64,000 nt of DNA from NCBI RefSeq assembly GCF_021117345.1, contig NZ_CP088261.1:1240001-1304000 (forward strand), in the 5' to 3' direction. Position 1 is the stretch's first letter. The number at the start of each line of letters is the position of its first letter. The stretch comes from Microbacterium sp. cx-55. GTDB taxonomy: Bacteria; Actinomycetota; Actinomycetes; Actinomycetales; Microbacteriaceae. Below are positions 58,544 to 64,000 of the stretch, in pieces. The notes beneath the pieces are model-generated. The model was not told where the DNA came from and did not search any database. It saw only the letters and a list, made by a program, of their open reading frames with translations. The position numbers and the translations under genes were made by a program.

Positions 58544-59446
58544 ATGCGCGCAGCTGTTGTCACGGTTCCCGGCGGTCCGGATTCGATCAGGATCGTCGAG
58601 GTCGCCACCCCGTCGCCGGGTCCACGGGAGGTGCTCGTGCGCGTGGAAGCTGCGGGAGTCAACCCCGTCGATGCGCAGACTCGCGCGGGTTTCTATCACT
58701 CCCTGGGGTGGGCGACGAAGTCGCCCGTTGGGCTGGGCTGGGATGTCTCCGGAGTCATCGAAGCGGTCGGTCCGGGAGTGACGCGGGTGTCTGTGGGGTC
58801 GCTCGTTGCGGGTATGACGGGCATGGTCGATCGGGATCTGGGAACGTACGCCGACGCGGTCGTGCTTCCAGAGAACGCGGTGGCGGTACGCCCCCGTGAG
58901 CTCAGCGCGATCGACGCGGCAACCGTACCGTTGAGCGCCTTGACCGCGAGTCAGGCGCTCGATCTCGCTGGCGCTGCGCGCGGTCGGTCGTTGCTGATCA
59001 CGGGGGCCGCAGGCTCGGTCGGAGGCTTCGCTCTGGTCCTGGCTGCAGAACGAGGCTTCGCGGTGACCGGTCTGGCGAGAGAGTCGGATCGCGTCTTCGT
59101 CGAATCCACCGGCGCGACTCTGATCACCTCGCTCCCCGGATCGCCGACCTACGCAGCGGTCCTAGATGCGGCGACGATCGGAGAGACCGCTCTCGCTTCG
59201 GTGGAAGACGCCGGGATCTACATCGGTGTGGCGCCCTCTGCCGTGCCTGAGGCAGAGCGTGAGATCTCGGTCTCCGCCGTGGGTGCTCATGCGGATAGCA
59301 GAGTGCTGGGTGAGCTTCTCGCGGGCGTGACCAGCGGTGCATACCCAGCGCGCGTGCACAGTGTCATCCCGCTCTCCGAGGCGTTTCGCGCCCACCATCA
59401 GCTGGAGACCGGAGGATTTCGAGGAAAGATCATCATCGTTCCGTGA
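58544..59446 (+). CDS. Quinone oxidoreductase (zeta-crystallin-like MDR family)
   Basis: This 300-aa NADPH-dependent medium-chain reductase without the zinc ligands of alcohol dehydrogenases has EVLVRVEAAGVNPVDAQTRAG, GLGWDVSGVIEAVGPGV, the Rossmann motif LLITGAAGSVGGFALVLAAE, and the C-terminal FRGKIIIV. It probably detoxifies quinones or reactive carbonyls and is likely controlled by the divergent HxlR-type regulator. Confidence 0.92.
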   Translation: MRAAVVTVPGGPDSIRIVEVATPSPGPREVLVRVEAAGVNPVDAQTRAGFYHSLGWATKSPVGLGWDVSGVIEAVGPGVTRVSVGSLVAGMTGMVDRDLGTYADAVVLPENAVAVRPRELSAIDAATVPLSALTASQALDLAGAARGRSLLITGAAGSVGGFALVLAAERGFAVTGLARESDRVFVESTGATLITSLPGSPTYAAVLDAATIGETALASVEDAGIYIGVAPSAVPEAEREISVSAVGAHADSRVLGELLAGVTSGAYPARVHSVIPLSEAFRAHHQLETGGFRGKIIIVP

Positions 59447-59465
59447 GAGTGCTCCGGCGGGGGCC

Positions 59466-60284
59466 TCAGCGGGGGAGTTGATTCATCTTTCGGATCTGCT
59501 TGTCGAACGTGCCGACAGGGGCGAAGCGAGTCAGCATGCTGGCGCTGCCGGCGAGACGGCCGGCGGTGTAGCGAAGCTTGGGCGTCGGGTTGATCGCAGC
59601 CTTCACGATGACTTCGGCGACGACAGCGGGCTCGTCACCCGCTTCAATCGCTTTTGCCATCACGCGCGCAAACGTGTCGCGCTGTTCCGTGTACGCGGGG
59701 AGCAGCGCGTCCGGACGCGTGCTGCTGGCCTCGAAAGCGGTCTTCGTGTACGCGGGCTCCACGAGGATCGAACGGATTCCGTATTGCCGGACCTCATGGT
59801 CCAGTGACTGCGAGTAACCCTCGATGGCGTGCTTGGATGCGCCGTAGACGGCCATGAAGGGTGCGGGCATGAATCCTTGGACCGACGAGACGTTGATGAT
59901 GTGGCCCGTGCCGCGTGCTCGCATGTGGGGCAGTACGGCTTTCACCATCCGCATGACGCCGAATACGTTGACGTCGAAAACCATCTGGGCCTGCGCGATG
60001 GAGGTTTCTTCGGCGGCTCCCACCGAACCGAAGCCGGCGTTGTTGACCAGCACGTCGATGCGGCCGTGCCGGGTGATGACGTCATCCACGGCTGTCTCGA
60101 CGGACGCGTCGTTGGTGACATCGAGTTCGATCAGGTCGACGCCGGATGCGGGTGCGGCGCCCGTCGCGCGGCGGCTGGTGCCGACGACGACGAATCCGGC
60201 GTCGACCAGAGCGGACGCCGCTGACTTACCGATACCAGACGATGCTCCTGTGACGAGCGCGACACGTTTGCTGGAGAGAACCAC
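59466..60284 (-). CDS. SDR-family oxidoreductase
   Basis: This 272-aa classical SDR has TGASSGIG cofactor motif, NNAGFG, catalytic Ser in INVSSVQG and YGASKHA (YxxxK). The substrate is unknown. It is divergent from a TetR regulator, 111 bp between starts, and is probably its target. Confidence 0.93.
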   Translation of the reverse strand: MVLSSKRVALVTGASSGIGKSAASALVDAGFVVVGTSRRATGAAPASGVDLIELDVTNDASVETAVDDVITRHGRIDVLVNNAGFGSVGAAEETSIAQAQMVFDVNVFGVMRMVKAVLPHMRARGTGHIINVSSVQGFMPAPFMAVYGASKHAIEGYSQSLDHEVRQYGIRSILVEPAYTKTAFEASSTRPDALLPAYTEQRDTFARVMAKAIEAGDEPAVVAEVIVKAAINPTPKLRYTAGRLAGSASMLTRFAPVGTFDKQIRKMNQLPR

Positions 60285-60304
60285 GGAGACCTCAATCTTT
60301 AGAT

Positions 60305-60376
60305 GATGATCGTAAGGTTATGGTTAACGGGGCGACAGCGCAACCTCGCCAAGCGATAGCCTGATGTTCGTAATGT
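60305..60376. promoter_or_regulatory. Related sequence pair in the SDR/tetR intergenic region
   Basis: GATGATCGTAAGGT (60305-60318) and GATGTTCGTAATGT (60363-60376) match at 12 of 14 positions, one near each divergent start. They are candidate binding sites for the adjacent TetR protein; the SDR-side copy could lie in that gene's promoter. Confidence 0.4.
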
Positions 60377-60395
60377 CAACGCTCAGGAGGCCGTC

Positions 60396-60962
60396 ATGCG
60401 GTACGGAAGCAGTCAGAAGGAGTCCACTCGCGCTCGGATCGTCGGCAAAGCGGGGGAGCGGTTCAAGACCGACGGGATCGTCGCGTCCGGCGTGTCGACG
60501 CTGATGGCCGATGCGGGGCTGACGAACGGTGCGTTCTATGTGCACTTCGCCTCGAAGGAAGACCTCGTGACTGCCGCGGTCGTCGACCAGCTTCGCGCCG
60601 AGAAAGACCGCTTCTCGAGCGTCACCGACGACTCTTCGGCGTTCGAGCGCATTGTTCGCGAGTACCTGTCGCCCGGGCACAGGGACGACCCCGCGCATGG
60701 ATGCCCCACCGCGACTCTCGTTGCGGAGATCGGCCGCAGTGCCGGCGAAACGCGAAGTGCCTACACGCGCGGAGTGCTCGATAGCCTCGGACCGCTTGCC
60801 GCCAACATCGGCGACGAGGACCAAGATGGCCGAGCGGCCGCCCTGGCTATCTTGGGAGCGATGTCGGGCACGCTCCAGATTGCGCGTGCGGTCAGCGACC
60901 CCGACCTTTCCGACGCGATCTTGATCCAAGGAATCCGGAATGTTCTTTCTCTGATGCCGTGA
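60396..60962 (+). CDS. TetR-family transcriptional regulator
   Basis: This 188-aa protein has HTH ARIVGKAGERFKTDGIVASG, then LMADAGLTNGAFYVHFASKEDL and the C-terminal domain of the AcrR/LmrA-like type with HGCPTATLVAEIGRS, often found in regulators divergent from SDR or reductase genes. It likely represses the SDR gene. It converges with the SLAC1 gene, 20 bases apart. Confidence 0.92.
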   Translation: MRYGSSQKESTRARIVGKAGERFKTDGIVASGVSTLMADAGLTNGAFYVHFASKEDLVTAAVVDQLRAEKDRFSSVTDDSSAFERIVREYLSPGHRDDPAHGCPTATLVAEIGRSAGETRSAYTRGVLDSLGPLAANIGDEDQDGRAAALAILGAMSGTLQIARAVSDPDLSDAILIQGIRNVLSLMP

Positions 60963-60981
60963 CCATACGGCGCCCGTCGCT

Positions 60982-61968
60982 TCAGCGGCGGCGGCGGGCG
61001 CGCCTCGCTGAGTCGACAGACATGATCGCCACCGTCAGAACGGCGAGCGTGGCCAGGGCGACGGCAATGCCCGCCACGAGAGTCGTCGTCGTTCCGGGGA
61101 CGACAGCTGCCCACCGGAGCAGATAGCCCGCCAGCGCGGCGGCAGGAAATGTGAACGCCCAGAACGCCAGGCTGAACGAGGCAGACGCATACCTCGGAAT
61201 CATGAAGACCTGAGTCAACACCATGAGAAAAGTGATTCCGGAGAGCAGTAACTGCACCACGTCGATTTCACCATCGCGGACTGCGAACCAGGCGAGTCCC
61301 GCCGTGATCGGCGGTGTGACGAGCACCGCCAACGTGGGAAGCATGGGAGAAGGCAAGGGTGCAGACGCGACGAGTCGGACGATGATGAGCGTGCCGATCG
61401 TGGCCCAGCAGAATGTCCCGACGCCGATCGCGCCGATGGCCAGCGCGGGGTATCCGGCGATGTTCAGGGCGATCGCTGCGATGTACGGGCCCGCGATCAC
61501 AGGCAGCGCGTAGCCAGGGTGGATCTGGCTCAACTGCAGCGCGCCGCTCAACCAGAACGAGAGCATCTGCGCGGACATGGCGCCGAGTACGGCCACCCAG
61601 AGCAAGGTCAGTACCTGGACCAGCTCGGGTGCGAGGTACGTCGCGTAGTGGCTCGTGAGCAGCAGTCCGACGACCGGAACGTATGCCGGGAATGGACCGG
61701 TCGTCGGATGGCGAACGTCCGCGCGCAGATCCCGCAGTCGCTGCCGTGTCACCGGCAGTCGTGCCATCAGTACGGCGAGCCACCAGGCCGCCGATGCCGC
61801 GAACATCACCTCGGCTATGGCCGGCGACACGCCGAAGAGTTCTCCTGCGCCTGCCCAGACGCTGCCCAGGCCCGCGAGGCCCAGCGCGATTCCCAGGGTT
61901 GAGTAGCTCAACCGCCGTGGGTCCTGGGCGGGCGCGCTCTTAGGTGAGGCAAGGGGTTCGGTGTTCAC
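60982..61968 (-). CDS. SLAC1/TehA-family anion channel or dicarboxylate exporter
   Basis: This 328-aa membrane protein with ten predicted helices belongs to the TDT/SLAC1 family (tellurite-resistance and malic-acid transporters, anion channels). Characteristic are the short hydrophobic repeats, GIALGLAGLGSVWAGAGELFG near the start, and the central FSLAFWAFTFPAAALAGYLLR. It is the last gene of the apparent operon TetR - second rpoA - SLAC1, 74 bases after the rpoA stop. Confidence 0.88.
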   Translation of the reverse strand: MNTEPLASPKSAPAQDPRRLSYSTLGIALGLAGLGSVWAGAGELFGVSPAIAEVMFAASAAWWLAVLMARLPVTRQRLRDLRADVRHPTTGPFPAYVPVVGLLLTSHYATYLAPELVQVLTLLWVAVLGAMSAQMLSFWLSGALQLSQIHPGYALPVIAGPYIAAIALNIAGYPALAIGAIGVGTFCWATIGTLIIVRLVASAPLPSPMLPTLAVLVTPPITAGLAWFAVRDGEIDVVQLLLSGITFLMVLTQVFMIPRYASASFSLAFWAFTFPAAALAGYLLRWAAVVPGTTTTLVAGIAVALATLAVLTVAIMSVDSARRARRRR

Positions 61969-62042
61969 CGGAGGGTTCCGCTCTTTCGATGCTGTTCGTT
62001 GCGTGGGGGATGGGGTCTTTGACCGGAGGCGCGGCGTCCTGC

Positions 62043-63002
62043 TTAGAAACGCGCCTTCTGGAACGCGGGAACGGCTTCCCTGAGTGACAGCCCGAGATTC
62101 GCGAGCTTGTCTTTCACCTCATCGACGGATCTCTGGCCGAAGTTGCGGATCCTCATGAGCTGCTCCTCAGACCGAGTGACCAGTTCCGCGACCGTGTGGA
62201 TGCCGTCTCGTTTGAGGCAATTGAATGATCGGACGGTGAGATCGAGCTCTTCGATCAGTACGGAGGGCTCGGTCATGACCGTCAGATCGGGCGTCGGACC
62301 GAGGCTGACGCCGTCAGCCTCGCCGTTGAGATCGTGCACCAAGCCGAACAGCTCGGTGAGGGTTCGGCCGGCCGAGGCCAGGGCGTCGCGCGGAGAGATG
62401 GACGCCTTGGACTCGACATTCAGGATGAGTCTGTCGAAGTCCGTTCGATCGCCCGCACGAATCGCCTCCACGCGGTACGCGACTTTCTGTACCGGCGAGT
62501 AGATCGAGTCGATGGGAATCTGGCCGGCCTCGGCATAATCGTTTCTGTTCTGTGATGCCGAGACGTACCCGCGGCCGCGCTCGATGGTCATCTCCATTTC
62601 GAACGTCGCGGTGTCGTTGAGGGTTGCGATGACCAGTTCGGGATTGTGCACGACGATGCCCGCGGGAGACGAGATGTCCGCGGCGGTCATCGGGCCGAAG
62701 CCGGTCTTGCGCAGGTACGCCCGAACCGGCTCGTCATGCTCACTGGAAACGACGAGTTGCTTGATGTTCATCACGATCTCGGTGACGTCCTCGCGTACGC
62801 CGGGGATGGTGCTGAACTCGTGGAGTACCCCGACGACGTGAATGCTGGTGACGGCCGCGCCCGGGATCGAGGAGAGCAAGGTTCGGCGCAGCGCGTTGCC
62901 GATCGTGTAACCGAAGCCAGGCTCGAGCGGCCCGACGACGAAGTGCGACCGAGTCTCGGAGACCCGCTCCTCGGTGAGTTCGGGCCGCTGTGCAAGGGGC
63001 AT
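62043..63002 (-). CDS. rpoA: Second RNA polymerase alpha subunit (RpoA paralogue)
   Basis: The 319-aa product aligns along its whole length with actinobacterial Rpo[13 protein letters not shown] start, dimerisation motif [57 protein letters not shown], then an intact alpha-CTD. Taking E. coli numbering as ours plus 7, the UP-element/activator contacts R265, N268, K271, G296, S299 and E302 are conserved (our R258, N261, K264, G289, S292, E295); K298 is Arg. None of the normal rpoA neighbours (rpsM, rpsK, rpsD, rplQ) is here; instead it sits between a TetR and a SLAC1 gene. The ribosome site GAAAGGATT supports expression. It could build alternative holoenzymes under TetR control. Confidence 0.93.
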   Translation of the reverse strand: MPLAQRPELTEERVSETRSHFVVGPLEPGFGYTIGNALRRTLLSSIPGAAVTSIHVVGVLHEFSTIPGVREDVTEIVMNIKQLVVSSEHDEPVRAYLRKTGFGPMTAADISSPAGIVVHNPELVIATLNDTATFEMEMTIERGRGYVSASQNRNDYAEAGQIPIDSIYSPVQKVAYRVEAIRAGDRTDFDRLILNVESKASISPRDALASAGRTLTELFGLVHDLNGEADGVSLGPTPDLTVMTEPSVLIEELDLTVRSFNCLKRDGIHTVAELVTRSEEQLMRIRNFGQRSVDEVKDKLANLGLSLREAVPAFQKARF

Positions 63003-63056
63003 GCAGAATCCTTTCGACTGAGCGCTTCAGGGGAGGCGCGCGCTGCGCTGTTCGGG

Positions 63057-63626
63057 TCAGGCGGCAGTCGCGAGCGTGTTCACGACAGTGACCAGGCGTG
63101 TCACGTCGCCGGGTTGAGTGAGGCCGGCGCGAGCCCGAACTCGAAGCCCCGTGGCTGCGTCTTGCGCAAAGTGCGCAATCTCCACCGCTCGTGATTTCGG
63201 CGTTGCGGTGAATCGGCAGATCTGAGCCGCGATCCGTGCCCGTCCTCGTGCCATATGTCCGTCGAGAATCGCGCCAATCTCCGCATCATCCGCCGGCGTC
63301 GCGGCTGCGGCTGCGGTCGCAAAGCAGCCTCGCGGGTGAGCGTCGTTGCCGGGCGGCGGTGCCAGCAGCGCGCTCAGCGCCTCATTCAGGGAGGTAGCGA
63401 CGGACACGGCGTGATCGCGCGCGGCGTCAGTGGAGTCGATGTAACGGCGCAATGCCGCGACGTAGAGCTGGCGTTTGTCGCCAAACGTGTCGTACATACT
63501 GCGCTTGCCGATCCCCATGCGGGTGCTCAGCTCGGCTGTCGATGATCCCTCGAACCCGTGGTCCCAGAACACCAACATCGCCTGTTCCAGCGCATCGGCC
63601 GGGTTGAACTCTTTGTGTCGAGACAT
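63057..63626 (-). CDS. TetR-family regulator of the rpoA2/SLAC1 operon
   Basis: This 189-aa protein has HTH ALEQAMLVFWDHGFEGSS, then LSTRMGIGKRSMYDTFGDKRQLY, of the AcrR type with the long C-terminal domain containing HPRGCFATAAAAA. ATG 63626 follows GAGGAAA. It is the first gene of an apparent minus-strand operon with the second rpoA (54 bases downstream) and the SLAC1 gene. An inverted repeat at 63652-63679 lies just upstream. Confidence 0.92.
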   Translation of the reverse strand: MSRHKEFNPADALEQAMLVFWDHGFEGSSTAELSTRMGIGKRSMYDTFGDKRQLYVAALRRYIDSTDAARDHAVSVATSLNEALSALLAPPPGNDAHPRGCFATAAAAATPADDAEIGAILDGHMARGRARIAAQICRFTATPKSRAVEIAHFAQDAATGLRVRARAGLTQPGDVTRLVTVVNTLATAA

Positions 63627-63651
63627 GGTTTCCTCCGCTTGCATCGCCCAC

Positions 63652-63679
63652 GAGAACGATTATTGCACCGAACGTTCTC
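63652..63679. promoter_or_regulatory. Candidate operator of the TetR-rpoA2-SLAC1 operon
   Basis: GAGAACG (63652-63658) and CGTTCTC (63673-63679) form a perfect 7-bp inverted repeat with a 14-bp spacer, and the right arm contains the small palindrome GAACGTTC. It lies 26 bases upstream of the TetR start. Confidence 0.55.
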
Positions 63680-63732
63680 AAAAAGGCCGTCGCCTCGGTG
63701 GGCGCCGCCGTTGCGGAGCTGCGCCGGTGTGC

Positions 63733-64000
63733 CTACCCGATGAGCGGGCCGCCGCGCTTCCAGTAGCCGAGGAACGACACGCGCTCCTTCGCGATGCCGA
63801 CCTCGCTGACCAGGTACCGTCGGACGGCCGTCGTCGCCCCCGCCTCCCCGGCGATCCAGGCGTAGAAGCCGTCATCTTCACGGGCGGTCGCACCGTGCTC
63901 CGCACCCCATTCCCGCACGGCCGCGTCCACCGACGGTGATCCGTGGTGCAGGAGCCGCAGCCGGACGTGCGCGGGGACGCCGGCCGACACCACGTCGTCG
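63733..64000 (-). CDS. Siderophore-interacting protein (SIP), 3' part, 5' end beyond the window
   Basis: The C-terminal NAD(P)H-binding part of a SIP-type ferric-siderophore reductase is visible: DDGFYAWIAGEAGAT, VRRYLVSEVGIAKERVSFLGYWKRGG. SIP proteins use FAD and NAD(P)H to release iron from siderophores in the cytoplasm, which would complement the siderophore ABC transporter at 37-41 kb. The gene continues past base 64000. Confidence 0.9.
   Translation of the reverse strand, partial: DDVVSAGVPAHVRLRLLHHGSPSVDAAVREWGAEHGATAREDDGFYAWIAGEAGATTAVRRYLVSEVGIAKERVSFLGYWKRGGPLIG

Noticed and set aside
1..64000. CRISPR array
   Set aside because: No regularly spaced repeat series was seen; the three GACACGTGTC copies at 28480-28560 are operators.

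Overview
The window is high-GC actinobacterial DNA, most likely from a Microbacteriaceae genome (Microbacterium/Leifsonia-like). The signs are the codon bias, GTG/TTG starts, an LAATG sortase signal, a DtxR/IdeR-type iron box, many LacI/TetR-controlled sugar cassettes, HPS/PHI formaldehyde genes and an RpoA sequence of the actinobacterial type. It is an accessory, catabolic region: compact operons alternate with stretches of decayed genes (TatD, 2-hydroxyacid dehydrogenase, glycerate kinase, MalY-like, XRE-cupin, M20, cysteine-desulfurase-like, DUF3846 and IS3 remnants).

Layout. 1-3.9 kb: end of a short-chain dehydrogenase, then ppsR-ppsA (PEP synthase and its regulator). 4-6.3 kb: decayed TatD, hydroxyacid dehydrogenase and glycerate kinase genes. 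6.5-11.3 kb: MFS transporter, GH3 glycosidase and a TetR regulator. 11.5-12.5 kb: relics. 12.5-20.4 kb: a divergon with one shared operator, comprising GH32 on one side and a sugar ABC transporter, LacI, PfkB kinase and a GH91 protein on the other. I read it as a difructose-anhydride (inulin-derived) utilisation locus. 20.5-24.6 kb: amino-acid-type genes (OCD, aminotransferase, XRE-cupin) among relics. 25.3-27.5 kb: membrane-bound alpha/beta hydrolase and divergent TetR with a perfect operator. 27.5-33.1 kb: LacI with three operators, MFS, two unrelated esterases and a clan GH-J glycosidase, possibly for acylated sucrose or fructan. 33.5-36 kb: LysE, LysR, a 45-aa membrane protein and a decayed copy of the 25-kb hydrolase. 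36-41.6 kb: TIM-barrel isomerase, an iron-siderophore ABC system behind an iron box, and a GntR/FCD regulator. 41.6-45.9 kb: an inserted segment bounded by a 54-bp repeat of the gntR 3' end, carrying plasmid-type genes, a sortase-anchored protein, an orphan histidine kinase and an IS3 remnant. 46-53.1 kb: a second fructan-type cassette (LacI, LplB/LplC-type permeases, binding protein, GH32, PfkB). 53.2 kb: 3' half of a tRNA-Pro plus terminator, probably an old attachment site. 53.4-55.6 kb: hypothetical and small membrane proteins and a DHFR-fold reductase. 55.6-57.9 kb: an HATPase-LuxR regulator, a large palindrome and hxlB-hxlA. 58-64 kb: HxlR/quinone reductase, SDR/TetR, then an apparent operon TetR-second RNA polymerase alpha subunit-SLAC1 channel, and the end of a siderophore-interacting protein.

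The two most notable items are (1) a free-standing second rpoA, intact at the key alpha-CTD residues, in an operon with a TetR regulator and a SLAC1-type channel, and (2) a GH91 protein without a signal peptide in an ABC/GH32/PfkB operon, which points to import and cytoplasmic hydrolysis of difructose dianhydrides.
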